Positions 9,911 to 20,335 of a stretch of 64,000 nucleotides of DNA are shown here, in pieces (position 1 is the first letter of the stretch; every line of letters starts with the position of its first letter). Location of the stretch: assembly GCA_964019425.1 (NCBI GenBank), contig OZ025856.1, positions 62,001 through 126,000 of the forward strand, given 5' to 3'. The DNA comes from Flectonema sp. DT1601. Its lineage: Eukaryota > Euglenozoa > Diplonemea > Diplonemida > Diplonemidae. The position numbers and the translations under genes are program-made. Below the pieces are notes generated by a model. The model had not been told where the DNA came from, searched no databases, and saw only the letters and a list, made by a program, of their open reading frames with translations.

Positions 9911-11695
9911 CTAAGCTTGCAAACGACTAACAATTATATTACCAGCTGAGTCACTGCCCACTAAGACTTCCTATTATGGTAATGTTTATCATTGATGAAC
10001 AAGACACACAAATTACTTAAAAAAAACATACCGAAAGACCACTAACCATTGAATGAATAGTGTAAGTCGTATCAAATGAGTAGATAAGTGTAAATGATGA
10101 TACGCATCGAATCTGAACTGAGAGACGTGTTGTTGCCTGTGATCGGGTTGTTTAATGCTAAATTTTAGATTTTTTTTTGCTATACTAAAAAAAACACATA
10201 CAATAGCAATGTGCTCCCACGGACCTGGAGTGAAAGCCACACAACTGATTACTACTGGATCGTCATCAGTGGAGATCGTAGACATATCTTCAAGTATGTC
10301 TTCAATACTCCAATTATCTAATGTAAGACCTCCACTTACTACCCTTTCAGGGCTACCAGGAGCCGTGTGTAAAAGTATTCTGCTGTCACTGTAGGTGAGT
10401 ATTAATTCATTTTTTGAAAGTATCCCCCAACAGAGCTCATTATGACCTTCCAATTGGAAGAGAGTGTTTAACGTATCGCTGTCACGAACACGTGTAGTCA
10501 TATCACTAGACACTGAGCAAACATATTTATATTCACAAGCGTGGCATAAGGTAAGTATAACTCCAAGTCGGAAATCAGATTTCTGCGGAGAGGCCCATTG
10601 AAGCCTTCCAGTTTTTATGATATGTCGTCTTATTAAATTATCCTGACAACCTGAGATAATAGATTGCCCATCTTCACTAAATAATGAACATGTTACTATA
10701 CCGGGATGTTCGATTGATTGTAATAATAACCCACACAGTGAATCCCATATTCCTAGAGTGTAGTCTCTGCTTGAGGTCGCGACATATGACGTGTTAGGAG
10801 ATATTTCTACGTGCATCACAGGTTCAGTATGTCCCACAAACTGCTGTCTCTTAACACCGAGTCTTGTATCCCATAGTACTACCGTGAGGTGATTTGTTGT
10901 TACGTAAAACAGTTCATTTAATGAGATTGCAACGTTTTTGATTCTATCACTGTGACCAACATGGTAATCATGTGTTATGTTTCGAGGTGCTGTTCTCTGA
11001 TGAATACTTCGAATAGAACATCGTTGAGTTGAATTTATAAGTTCACATTCAGTGAAGTCAGCCCAATTATTAATCTCATCGTCGTGAAATAGTCCTTTCA
11101 TTTTTATACTGAACTGCTCTTTGTTGAGTCCAAATCGTAGTTCGTCTAAATGCATTAAAGATTTCACTGATTTCAGAATTCTATTGTTTTCAGTTTCTAT
11201 ATTCTTGCTGTTGATGTGCTCTACTAACTTTTCCGTTGTAATCATTCCAGCGTGTTGAGTGTCGCAAACTATGAATAAGTCATCTATCCAAGAACTTACC
11301 TCTTCGAAGGTGCTCTCATTTGACTGTACTTTGTAGCTTGATGATCTCTTTATTTTCTTTCGGTTTAAACTTACTAACTGTTTACGTTGTTCATCTGGTG
11401 GTACTCCCATATCCAACGTACCCATGTTTCGATTGCTTGCTATTTCTTCTAATTTTATTATACTTTTGTTTCTTAGTTCAACAGGGACAGTCATATTAGT
11501 GAACATTCGCCTTCCACCAGTTTCGAGTATCCCACCTGATGTGAAATGACCGAACGGGTCAACGGTCGATGTTGACCCATCTGTGACTGCTTGTAGGTCT
11601 TCAATATGAAAATCTTCTGAGTTTAATTTATCTGTTCCTCTGACACCAGAAATGGAAAGGTGTTGTGGAATCTGCTTTGAAGTGCTACATCCCAT
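9911..11695 (-). CDS. N-myristoylated WD40-repeat protein, three exons
   Basis: Exons are 11695-10202, 10136-10032 and 9970-9911. The introns are 65 and 61 nt, both start GTATGT, and they end CACAG and AATAG. Joining them gives 552 residues and completes the last WD blade, whose final strand reads VLVGSDSAGNIIVSRL before the stop. Residues MGCSTSK are a textbook N-myristoylation plus palmitoylation signal, so it is probably membrane-tethered. Residues about 130-230 contain a degenerate EF-hand-like loop (DTQHAGMITTEKL). Residues from about 240 onward form the propeller, with GH...W/IWD signatures. Its partner is unknown. An upstream TTG extension of the frame is unlikely because it would hide the Gly2. 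Confidence 0.8.
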
Positions 11696-12800
11696 GACCA
11701 ACCAGCTTGGGTTCGGTCATGTATAATCGTTTCTGAAAAAAAATAAATAAAATAATAATAATAATGAGAGAGAAACATCAACGTTACAATAGTATTTTTT
11801 TATATTTTCAACATTTTTCCTTTTTTTTTTTTTTTTTTCCCCCTCGTTTTTTTTTTATTTTTTTTTTTTTATATAAAATTGTAATGCTCACACAAAGAGT
11901 ATGTCACCAGTCAGTCAGTCGGGCCAGAGAGTCAATACAGTCTCTATGAAGAAGAACACAATACACACAATATAAGAATAACAGAAAGAAACAAACAGAT
12001 GTGGATGAAAAAGAAGAAAAAAAAACGGAAGATTCAATAAAGACCCTCCTCAAAAGGAAGAGTTGTTCTACAACTGCCGTCAAAACTCAAATCCATTTCA
12101 AAATAGAGAACAAAAAAAAAAAAAAGAAAAATAATACTACTGGGAGAGGTGTCCTCCTGACTGCTGAGGAAGTAAAATATTTTTCTTTTTCTCTAAGTGG
12201 CTGAGGTACTTGTGAGTCGGGATAAGAAAAAAAAAAAAGAAAAAAAAATCAAAAAATAAATACGTCTCGATTTTGTATGTGAACAGTGAAGGATAAGAAA
12301 AATGGAAGGAGTGAAAAGGAAAAAAAAAAAGCCCTATATCAATTCATTTATCGGATGGCAGAACAACTTTTTTGTAATTTTCGTCACTAAACTCAAAACA
12401 GGATAAGTAGCCCATATTGGATACGTGAAACTGCATAAAAAACTCCCAACGTACTGTTGAAGAGATTTTATGCAACCTGAGCAGAATGAGAAACAAAATA
12501 TATCTAACTGGTGTAAACAACCAAACAATACAAAAGAATAGTCGATTACAACAAAAACATTAAAATTAGCTCTGCGAACGGATTGACAAAAAAAAAATAA
12601 TAATAATAATAATAATAAATGAATCTTTGTTAGTGAATGGAACTAATTCTCTGTTGAATCAGATGTCATAAACAGAGACCGAATAATAAAACACGTAGTA
12701 GCTCTCTCTTGTCGTTAAAAACTGCTACTCAACATCTTGACAATGATAAGACGGAAGACAATATGGGGGAAAATATGAAAAATGGAAAGGAGCAGAAGCA
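11696..12800. other. Intergenic, low complexity
   Basis: About 1.1 kb of A- and T-rich low-complexity sequence, including a T-rich block at 11805-11870 and an (AAT)n microsatellite at 12590-12620. On the minus strand, TTTTTTTTCAG near 11733 is the likely acceptor for the WD40 gene. Frames here are products of homopolymers. Confidence 0.5.
11733..11760 (-). promoter_or_regulatory. Probable trans-splice acceptor
   Basis: The minus strand reads a T-rich tract ending TTTTTTTTCAG, 37 nt upstream of the MGCSTSK start codon of the WD40 gene. An out-of-frame ATG lies between them. Confidence 0.55.
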
Positions 12801-15539
12801 CTACAGTCCGAACATTCCCAGCACACCTCCAGTTTTCTTCTTCGTGACTTTTGTAACTTTTTTGCCCGATTTCGAAGCTTCTTTCTTCGCAGCTTCTCTG
12901 GCAGACTTTCCAAATGTCTTGCTCGAATCTGCGACAGCTTTTTGATTAGTTCGAAGTCGTCCACCGCCCTGAACGTCACGATTATCATAAGCGAAGGGAT
13001 CACGAGATGCAGAACGAGAACGTGCCCGCTCTCGGGGTGTCTTTAATGGCTCACGGGAGTGAGTGCGGGCAATTCTCGGTTCACCAGAAAGAGATCTCCC
13101 GAGGTCATCGACACTTAATGAGTCACCCAAGTGATTCCCAGTAGCGGATAAATGAGACCCGTGGCGACCCATTTCCCTGGGGGTACGAACATCAGAACGA
13201 GAACCTTGACGTCCCATATCCCTTGGGGTAAGAGCTTCAGAACGGGATCCGTGGCGTCCCAAATCTCTTGGAGTAAGAGCGTCAGAACGAGAACCCTGTC
13301 GCGTCACATCCCTGGGAGTAAGAGCGTCAGAACGGGAGCCTTGTCGCCCCAAATCCCCTAGATTATTAAAAGTGTCAGAACGAGAACCTTGACGTCCCAT
13401 ATCCCTCGGAGTAAGAGCTTCAGAACGGGACCCGTGGCGACCCACATCTCTTGGAGAGAGAGCGTCAGAACGAGAACCCTGGCGAGTCATATCCCTGGGG
13501 TTCTGAACTTCAGCTAAGCGAGAGCCATGACGAGTCACATCTCTAGGAGACACAATATCATCTCTAACAACAGGGATACTCCTAATTGGAGGAATTTCTT
13601 TTAGTGTGGGAGGATTCCTTTTCGTAGCGACATCTTTCCTTATGCTTATATTTGTAAATTTACCGTTTGAAGAAAATGATGAAGAGCTGTCAGACGTCAC
13701 TGACACTTCTTTTCCAACTGTTGAGGCTGTCAATGGTGAAGCTACTGGTTGCTGGAATTCACCAGGCGGTGGAGGTACCTTTGGTAAAGACAAACCAGGT
13801 GCATTAGGATGAGGGGCAGGGTTTGAAGGAATCTCAAAGGACTCGCTGCTGTCTTGTCTTTTAAATTTCTTCGGAGCAGCACCCTTTGCTGATCCCTGCA
13901 CCAACGGACTGGAAGCAGTCCCACCCAATGTTTGCCGTGCTGGGGTCTGCGTGTTTTTTTTGCTAGACGATGAGGAGCTTGTCTCTTTTCCTTTTTTATT
14001 ATGTTTAATACTTTCTCTACTACTACTGCTACTGCTTTCCGTCTCTATCTTTTCCGGCTGAAACAGTGCAGCTGGTTTTGGACCTGCTGACTTTACATAT
14101 TGATGACTACCTTCTCCTGGACTATTATCTCTTTCCTGAACTTGTGGTACTGGTCGAGGTACAGGAGGTGGAGTTGGAGGAACTATTTCTATTGGTTTAT
14201 TATAAACAGGTTTCTGTTGAGATCGCTGTTGAGGTTCCGGACTGTTGCTACCCTTATTTTGTATCGGAGAATAGTGATTTCTCGTTGTAGTTGGTGAATG
14301 ATTCTTTTTAGCGCTACCACCAGGACCAGTTTTTGCTAAGTCATGAACACCAGAGTAGTGTAGTTCATCATCTTTTGAAGAGCCATTGACGTAAGCAACT
14401 GCTTTAGGCGTGTCAACATCACTCTCAGAATCCGACGTCGAATACGAAGAAGAAGAACAACTATCTTCATCTGAATCAGCATAATCTCTGTAGTAGTCGC
14501 ACGACCTAATCTTAACAAGTCTTTTGTGGATGTCAGATTTTGAGTTGTTTGCTTGTGAGCACAAGTCTCCACATATAATCCTTGCATTATGACCTAATAC
14601 AGATATTGTTGCCGCGGTGTTGTTGTGATTCCTTTTGTGTTCTCTGAATTGAATTTTTGTTTTATCGCATTTTAGATGTCTGCAGAGGGCTATTAAAAAT
14701 AATTCCGATTCAAAAGTATCGTAATCTTCGTCTACGACCATGTAAATTTCGTGTCTCGGACGCTCTTCTTTGCCTCCTCCTTTTTTATAATTACTAACCC
14801 AGCAGTCAGAGTGATCGATATGACAGAGACTTTGTTTTTTTGTATAATGACCAATTGATCTTGATCCAAATTGTAAGTGATTTAAAGAAAGTTTTTTCAA
14901 TGCTTTTGTTAGCGTATCGGATAAACGTTTTGCGGTATCTTCTCCAAGACACTCGAAGTAGAAGACGAGTCTGATTTTAGTTCTCTTTTCGATATCGACG
15001 TATTTCAGATATCTTTCCTGTTGATGAGTTGGAAGAACCGCCAGAAGCTCCTCTTCGACGACATCTTTAAAAGCGCAGGTCGCTTCTTTTCCACATTTTC
15101 GAAGTTGGTGATAATTAACTTCAGGCCCAAGATCAACAGAGATATTAACTGGGACGACTAATCGAGTTCCAGTTTTATCATCTGAAGTTTGATGGTCTTG
15201 GTGTCTATTTGGTGACTGTGAAGGAGGAACGTTTTTAGTCGTTTTCTTTTGAGGTGTTATGTGTTCTTCATCGCCTTTTCTTCTATCATGAGGATCTCTG
15301 TGTTGACTTTTCTGTCTATTTGGTGACTGTGATGGTGGAATAGTTGCAGATGATCGTTTCCTTCTAAAAGTCTCAACACTTCCACTCGATGATGTTGATG
15401 ATGACCTCCTCCTACTCCTCCTTTTGTTGTAGACTTCCTTTGTATCAATGGTCGTTCTCTTCGGTGATTTTGTTATACTTCTAATCGGGATTTGCGATCT
15501 CCCTACACTGGAAGAGTAACTCGATGAACGCGAGTGCAT
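12801..15539 (-). CDS. SR-rich protein with 15-residue repeats, 912 aa
   Basis: Residues 1-120 are Arg/Ser-rich with two PPSQSPNR motifs. Residues about 125-350 look globular, with Cys and His but no recognised domain. Residues about 350-650 are low-complexity Ser/Pro/Gln. Residues about 660-800 hold roughly nine copies of a 15-residue unit RDMGRQGSRSDALTP. A Lys-rich tail ends VLGMFGL. SR-type termini suggest RNA-binding or nuclear-speckle chemistry, but that is inference. The ATG follows a 28-T tract ending TTTCACAG by 14 nt. The bases just before the ATG read GGTAAGTAATG, which resembles a donor site, but no spliced alternative is evident. Confidence 0.7.
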   Translation of the reverse strand: MHSRSSSYSSSVGRSQIPIRSITKSPKRTTIDTKEVYNKRRSRRRSSSTSSSGSVETFRRKRSSATIPPSQSPNRQKSQHRDPHDRRKGDEEHITPQKKTTKNVPPSQSPNRHQDHQTSDDKTGTRLVVPVNISVDLGPEVNYHQLRKCGKEATCAFKDVVEEELLAVLPTHQQERYLKYVDIEKRTKIRLVFYFECLGEDTAKRLSDTLTKALKKLSLNHLQFGSRSIGHYTKKQSLCHIDHSDCWVSNYKKGGGKEERPRHEIYMVVDEDYDTFESELFLIALCRHLKCDKTKIQFREHKRNHNNTAATISVLGHNARIICGDLCSQANNSKSDIHKRLVKIRSCDYYRDYADSDEDSCSSSSYSTSDSESDVDTPKAVAYVNGSSKDDELHYSGVHDLAKTGPGGSAKKNHSPTTTRNHYSPIQNKGSNSPEPQQRSQQKPVYNKPIEIVPPTPPPVPRPVPQVQERDNSPGEGSHQYVKSAGPKPAALFQPEKIETESSSSSSRESIKHNKKGKETSSSSSSKKNTQTPARQTLGGTASSPLVQGSAKGAAPKKFKRQDSSESFEIPSNPAPHPNAPGLSLPKVPPPPGEFQQPVASPLTASTVGKEVSVTSDSSSSFSSNGKFTNISIRKDVATKRNPPTLKEIPPIRSIPVVRDDIVSPRDVTRHGSRLAEVQNPRDMTRQGSRSDALSPRDVGRHGSRSEALTPRDMGRQGSRSDTFNNLGDLGRQGSRSDALTPRDVTRQGSRSDALTPRDLGRHGSRSEALTPRDMGRQGSRSDVRTPREMGRHGSHLSATGNHLGDSLSVDDLGRSLSGEPRIARTHSREPLKTPRERARSRSASRDPFAYDNRDVQGGGRLRTNQKAVADSSKTFGKSAREAAKKEASKSGKKVTKVTKKKTGGVLGMFGL
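13150..13545. repeat. In-frame 45-bp tandem repeat, about 9 units
   Basis: About nine 45-bp units encode R-D-(M/V/L)-(G/T)-R-(Q/H)-G-S-R-S-(D/E)-A-L-(T/S)-P. Most units hold strict length. One has a small insertion, and the outer units have diverged. Each presents an RQGSRS or RHGSRS site that looks like a basophilic-kinase target. Confidence 0.85.
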
Positions 15540-15553
15540 TACTTACCCCCTTT

Positions 15554-15558
15554 CTGTG

Positions 15559-15586
<28 letters not shown>
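15554..15586 (-). promoter_or_regulatory. Probable trans-splice acceptor
   Basis: On the minus strand, about 28 consecutive T residues end in CACAG, 14 nt upstream of the start codon of the SR-rich protein gene. Confidence 0.65.
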
Positions 15587-15590
<4 letters not shown>

Positions 15591-15660
15591 ATAACAAAAT
15601 TAAAAAAAAAACAAAAACACCCACAGATATAATAAACCAAACAACAGAACGACAACACCA

Positions 15661-16536
15661 TTAAAGTAGTGTCTCAATTGATAAGCCATCGTATGCTAAC
15701 TCTATTGATAAATTTAATGATTCGAGGTATGTGTTGGTTTCATAATGATCAATAGAGCAACTCATTCCAACGAGATATGTCTTTTTTGGTTTTAAAAGTT
15801 TGACTGTTTCAACAGCTTGTGAAATTGAAAAATGTGAAGGACGAGGTGACTCAGCTATAGAATCTATAACAAGTAATGAAATATTCGATTCTTTCAACAT
15901 CTCGATCACAGATTCAGGAATACGACTGACATCTGAAATGTACGCGCATCGTTCTTTAGTTCCAAACAAGAATCCCAAACTCATGTAGCCAACACCGTGC
16001 TCTACCTCAAAAGGTTTTATTTCCAAATCAACTCCTTCAGGGATGAATGGAACACCAGGAGTGATAGCACGAGTTTCTAACTTCCCCGTTAATGTCTTAA
16101 ACTGTCCTTCAAACAGATACGGAAACACTCGTTTACAAGTATCTAGAGTTCGTTGAGTACTATAAATAGGCATCCTTGTTGTTATGTCCCATGTCCCTGG
16201 TGGACAACTTGCGACTTGAACTTCACGAAGGTGATCCAAACCAATAATAGCATCGAGGTGATCATGAGTTAGAATAACGCCATCGATCTTTGATACTTCC
16301 AACTTAGGGAATAGTCTTGCAGCGGATGGTTTAAACCCTTGCCCGCAGTCAATCAATAAAACTCCTCCTTCTTTCTCAATCAACAGACAAGGTGGACCCC
16401 TAGCAAATACTGATGACGGATTCTTTGTTGCTTCTTCACAAACCCGGCAATTTATTTCCTTTTGAATGAGGCAACGCAATACTGGAGTTCCTGCACTGGA
16501 TCCGGTCCCGAGAAATGTTAGCCGAGAGGCTCTCAT
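15661..16536 (-). CDS. Metallo-beta-lactamase-fold phosphodiesterase (PhnP-like)
   Basis: A 291-residue single-domain metal-dependent hydrolase. It opens with TFLGTGSSAGTPV, typical of the PhnP/RNase Z-like branch. The metal site THDHLDAIIGLDHL lies at about 91-104, with LLIDCGQG before it and further His/Asp ligands downstream (EVEHGVGYMSLGF, ISDVSRIP). An early CRVCEEA segment holds Cys residues spaced like the extra zinc site in PhnP relatives. The likely reaction is hydrolysis of a cyclic or ester phosphodiester. The substrate cannot be read from sequence. The stop lies about 120 bp upstream of the SR-rich gene's start in plus coordinates. Confidence 0.85.
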   Translation of the reverse strand: MRASRLTFLGTGSSAGTPVLRCLIQKEINCRVCEEATKNPSSVFARGPPCLLIEKEGGVLLIDCGQGFKPSAARLFPKLEVSKIDGVILTHDHLDAIIGLDHLREVQVASCPPGTWDITTRMPIYSTQRTLDTCKRVFPYLFEGQFKTLTGKLETRAITPGVPFIPEGVDLEIKPFEVEHGVGYMSLGFLFGTKERCAYISDVSRIPESVIEMLKESNISLLVIDSIAESPRPSHFSISQAVETVKLLKPKKTYLVGMSCSIDHYETNTYLESLNLSIELAYDGLSIETLL

Positions 16537-16662
16537 TTGTATTTAGTCTTTAACTATGATCAATGGATGATAAAGTAAACAATAATTGGAATTCAAAAAA
16601 ACAATCAGTCAATAAAACTCAACTATTGATAATTAAATTATCGCGACAACAATTGGGAGTCA

Positions 16663-19035
16663 TCACTCTGGGAGAGCTACCAACTGCGTGCGAAGGACTT
16701 TCTCCAGGTCAGGAGCCAGCTCGCACTCAAAAGAAAATTCCTTCGACTCCATATCCCAACCAGAAACTCTCTCACAGTGTAGAAAGTGTCGAGGACACCA
16801 AGCGAATTGTTTTTGAACAGGCTTCTTCTTACCGTATTTAGAATCCGAGCATAAGAAGTGACCTTTGTGAGACATATGAAAACGAATTTGATGTGTTCTT
16901 CCAGTGTGGGGTGTGACATTCAGAAGTGAAAATCTCTCAGAAGAACTCGGAGGAGGAAGAATCCAACTTAAAAGATGATTTAAAACATTACCTTGAACAA
17001 CACGTCTTAGTAAGATTGTCTTTAGAGCTATTCTATCTGTTTGCGTTAAAGCTGGTCGTCGATATCTCTTTGAGACTTTGTATTCAGTTATGGCTGTTTT
17101 TCCATTTTTGCAGACTCTGACTCTGTTCTGACCTGCTCGTTCATTCAGCGTAATCTTGTTTTCAATACGACCTGTTTCTGGAGGGTAGCCTACACACAAT
17201 GCAATATATTTCTTATGAACTGTTTGTTTTGAATATTGATCTTTCATGTATTCCTCCGATTCCAATGATGTTGAAAATGGAAGTACACCACTCGTGTTTC
17301 TATCTAACCTGCTAATTGAGATTACCTGATCAGATCCGTGTTCTTTAGAATTCTCAACCATTTTTAAGAACGCTTCTGTAGTAACACAGCCAGGTTTTGC
17401 TATCGCGCAAAGACCTGTTGCTCTTCCGATATACTTTATTGGAATCTCTCTGGAAGTCCTTGATGATGACCCTTCAATAGTATTTACTAGTAAGGAAAGT
17501 GTTGGAGGGTCTGATTCGGATAACGTTATCGTCCTCTTTTTATCATTCTCATTCGATAATAAAACATGTTTAATAAGTTCCTCAGAGAGTAGTTTAGACA
17601 TGTCGTTATGTTTTACTAAGTCTACAGCATCGCATTTACAATCTCCACAGTATGTTTTTAACATCTGTTCAAGAGATGTTGTTTCTTCGTTTGAATCACT
17701 GTTGGAGATCTTTTCAACGAAAAGTTTTTCTTCGCTGCGGGTGGTTTTTTTGTTTTGTTTGGTTTTATCAGAATCGTCTTCGTCTACTTTTCTTCTCTTT
17801 GTATCACTGATGACAACTTGAGGTGTTTCTTCTGTCGAAGTATTTTCTGTTTCACTAATCTTGAGACGCTTTATATTTGGTCCAGTTGCGAGATCAGACT
17901 GATCCTCATCAATAGAATTATTGTGAATAGGGATTTCAATAAATACTTTTGAAGTTGTAAACAACCTACTCTTCGATAACAGTAGCTCAATTAGGAGATT
18001 GGCTACGAGTGGATCTCTGAGGATGATTGGAATTGATAACGTCGTAATCGATGAGTACTGAAACAGTTTTATTATTCTTCCATAAAGAGTACGAGGAGTT
18101 CTGATGTGATATTTTCCTTCTCTGTTGATAAGTTCAATCTTATCAGATGGATTTGAGAGTAGTGTGTCAAGGAGTCCCCTTCCTTGTAATCTCTTTTGAA
18201 TTTTAGCATCTTGACCAAGCCATGCAATACTAACACCCTTACTCGGATTCGATGTTTTTGTCAATGTTATTATGCGTTCTAATAAGTTTTGGTTGTATTC
18301 TTCAATCTTATCATTATCACGTTTTGTTATTTCTTTTAATTGAACGAATATCTCACAAGGACAGCCAAGTCCTTTACTTATGTTGTCGTCGTTAATGTGA
18401 ATAGGTGGCTCACATCTGTTGTCTTTATCGCCTTTTGTTAGTTTAAATCGATCACTGTTTTCAAGAACGATGTGTAGTAAATATAAATTAAATAAGGCAG
18501 TCATATTATCCTTTTCAGGTTCGTGATCAGAAGCAGTCCTGAGATTGTTGTTCGCAGTCAACGTTGGATGGTTGACGAGATGTGGATGGGGTGCTAGAGC
18601 GTATGCTGATTTTAATTTTTTTCGAATTTTGAAATTCCTCGAGAGGTATGCAACTGAGACCTTCCGATCTCCATTTTTCTGAGTTGAGCGTTCCAGTTCA
18701 GCCGCGACTACCTTCTCAAGAACGTTAACAGCCCGCCTGCCTACTGGAGTTGCTGACGTTTCTGTTCGTATATCTGAACTGTTTTTTATTCTCAGGATCG
18801 TCTTCGCACTTTGTCCACCAAACACCTTTGCACCTCGTTCTTCTTCGTGATGTGCAATAATCTTAGTACATTCATTTTCTACGAAATCTTTTAATTTTTT
18901 ATCTCCCAATATCTTCTTTAGCTCAGGTCTGTGCATAAAGAAACACGACATTGGAAGACTACCTCCATTAGCAGAGATCACATCCAAGAGTGCTGATTCA
19001 AGAACATCCTTTGGAGAGGTTGTGTCTGGTTCCAT
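16663..19035 (-). CDS. RluA-family pseudouridine synthase with long N-terminal extension
   Basis: A 790-residue protein. The C-terminal 250 residues form an RluA-type RNA pseudouridine synthase: IGRATGLCAIAKP, then SRLDRNTSGVL with catalytic Asp578, then the family's TPHTGRTHQIRFH motif and HFLHCERV. It should isomerise uridine to pseudouridine in tRNA or rRNA. The first 350 residues hold at least three related 50-60 residue blocks (VLESALLDVI.., VLEKVVAAEL.., LLERIITLTK..), each ending in a basic (K/R)xxxK(K/R)L segment and reminiscent of winged-helix or LOTUS-like modules. A Ser/Glu/Lys-rich linker separates the two parts. An ATAATCAACAG acceptor lies 13 nt before the ATG. Confidence 0.85.
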   Translation of the reverse strand: MEPDTTSPKDVLESALLDVISANGGSLPMSCFFMHRPELKKILGDKKLKDFVENECTKIIAHHEEERGAKVFGGQSAKTILRIKNSSDIRTETSATPVGRRAVNVLEKVVAAELERSTQKNGDRKVSVAYLSRNFKIRKKLKSAYALAPHPHLVNHPTLTANNNLRTASDHEPEKDNMTALFNLYLLHIVLENSDRFKLTKGDKDNRCEPPIHINDDNISKGLGCPCEIFVQLKEITKRDNDKIEEYNQNLLERIITLTKTSNPSKGVSIAWLGQDAKIQKRLQGRGLLDTLLSNPSDKIELINREGKYHIRTPRTLYGRIIKLFQYSSITTLSIPIILRDPLVANLLIELLLSKSRLFTTSKVFIEIPIHNNSIDEDQSDLATGPNIKRLKISETENTSTEETPQVVISDTKRRKVDEDDSDKTKQNKKTTRSEEKLFVEKISNSDSNEETTSLEQMLKTYCGDCKCDAVDLVKHNDMSKLLSEELIKHVLLSNENDKKRTITLSESDPPTLSLLVNTIEGSSSRTSREIPIKYIGRATGLCAIAKPGCVTTEAFLKMVENSKEHGSDQVISISRLDRNTSGVLPFSTSLESEEYMKDQYSKQTVHKKYIALCVGYPPETGRIENKITLNERAGQNRVRVCKNGKTAITEYKVSKRYRRPALTQTDRIALKTILLRRVVQGNVLNHLLSWILPPPSSSERFSLLNVTPHTGRTHQIRFHMSHKGHFLCSDSKYGKKKPVQKQFAWCPRHFLHCERVSGWDMESKEFSFECELAPDLEKVLRTQLVALPE

Positions 19036-19318
19036 ATTGTAGGTGTCTGTTGATTATGTCCACTACTCGATGTTTAACCAACTTTTAATTATTGTGACTG
19101 TTGAGAAATTAGGTCATTATCGTTACTTAAGGGGAGGGTATTCGTGTTTCCATCTCTTCAAAAAATGGTGATTCGCATTAGCGGAAATGTGATACGTGGT
19201 TGCGAAGGCACAAATAGAGTGAATCACAACAACAGTCAAATACAATAAAAGTTATTAAAGACTTGGAAGGAATCGAGTCTTGAATTATAAAAGCAGTCAA
19301 TCAACGTGGGTTGTATGT

Positions 19319-20335
19319 CTATGTAAACAAGTCTTCGTATACTTGCTTCGCACGGTATCGAAAACCAGTCATGAACTCCACCGCAGATTTCGGTTTCTGA
19401 CAGGCGATGTGAATCCGACTGCAACCGAGCCACGAGTCTTGGAATCGAATATAAAAAAAAGAACAACTCTTACCTGATGATGGAAACACAAGAGAACCTG
19501 GTGATGCCGGAGGAAGGCTATTTAAATATTGTAAATCACTTTGTGGAATCTTTGTTTCATGAACTAGTGCGATAAGCATAGAACGAAGCCCTTTGTAATG
19601 AAGCCAGATACCTCCATTTAATTGAAAGGCTCTCCAAGAGTTATATACTAACATTGAATTAAAATTCTGAGGACGAACATAGCAATCATCTCTTGTGATG
19701 ATGGATGCAAATGTGTCGTCAAATTCTTTTCTTACTTTATTAGTTTGTGGGATCGCATTGCTGTAATAACTTTCAAAATTCTTAAGAACATGAGCCAGAC
19801 TATCAGCTCCAACATCAGCAACCCTCTCAAAGTATTGTGGAAAACACTGCTCAGGTGGGATTTTAATTTCTTTTTGAAGAAGGATATCACCTGTGTCCAT
19901 TATTTCTTTGGGACATATTTTTATAATAGAAATCCCTCCAATCTGATCACCCTGTCGGATGGTTTCTTGAATAGGAGAAGCACCTCTATATTTTGGTAAC
20001 AGTGACGGGTGTAGATTTATCATGCCTTTTCGAAATTTTTTTATCACACTGCTTGGGATGAAATGCCTGAATGAAACTACTACTCCAACATCCCAATCAC
20101 CTGCTGGGACTTCCCATCCTTTGAGAGCTTCATTTTTGATTGCGTGAGGCCGAATTCCACTCCACTTTGCATACTTCAAAACATCAACACCATCATGACC
20201 AACTACTTCAATCTGTTTACAAAAAGACTTATCTCCGTTAAGGTCATCATATAAAGTCTGTAAGCACACAGTACTTATGTTGTTAGATCCGAAGTACAGT
20301 ATTCGGTGTCTGAGTAGTGTTCGAGTACAGCGCAT
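19319..20335 (-). CDS. Methionyl-tRNA formyltransferase, mitochondrial
   Basis: A 338-residue enzyme that formylates Met-tRNA for organellar translation initiation using 10-formyl-THF. The N-terminal formyltransferase domain has NLHPSLLPKYRGASPI with Asn107 and His109, and MDTGDILLQ with Asp150, the catalytic triad of the family. The C-terminal domain ends SWLGCSRIHI.. and SAVEFMTGFR, matching the usual tRNA-binding module. The N terminus is basic and hydrophobic (MRCTRTLLRHR), consistent with a mitochondrial presequence. An out-of-frame ATG lies 5 nt before the chosen one, after the CTTTATTATACAG acceptor. A GTAAGA near 19470 could mimic a donor, but the unspliced frame fits the family. Confidence 0.9.
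   Translation of the reverse strand: MRCTRTLLRHRILYFGSNNISTVCLQTLYDDLNGDKSFCKQIEVVGHDGVDVLKYAKWSGIRPHAIKNEALKGWEVPAGDWDVGVVVSFRHFIPSSVIKKFRKGMINLHPSLLPKYRGASPIQETIRQGDQIGGISIIKICPKEIMDTGDILLQKEIKIPPEQCFPQYFERVADVGADSLAHVLKNFESYYSNAIPQTNKVRKEFDDTFASIITRDDCYVRPQNFNSMLVYNSWRAFQLNGGIWLHYKGLRSMLIALVHETKIPQSDLQYLNSLPPASPGSLVFPSSGKSCSFFYIRFQDSWLGCSRIHIACQKPKSAVEFMTGFRYRAKQVYEDLFT

Noticed and set aside
19414-19471. Possible intron near the 3' end of the formyltransferase (GTAAGA to TTGCAG)
   Set aside because: Removing it breaks the frame that matches the family's C-terminal SWLG..SA..F motif. The unspliced frame fits better.
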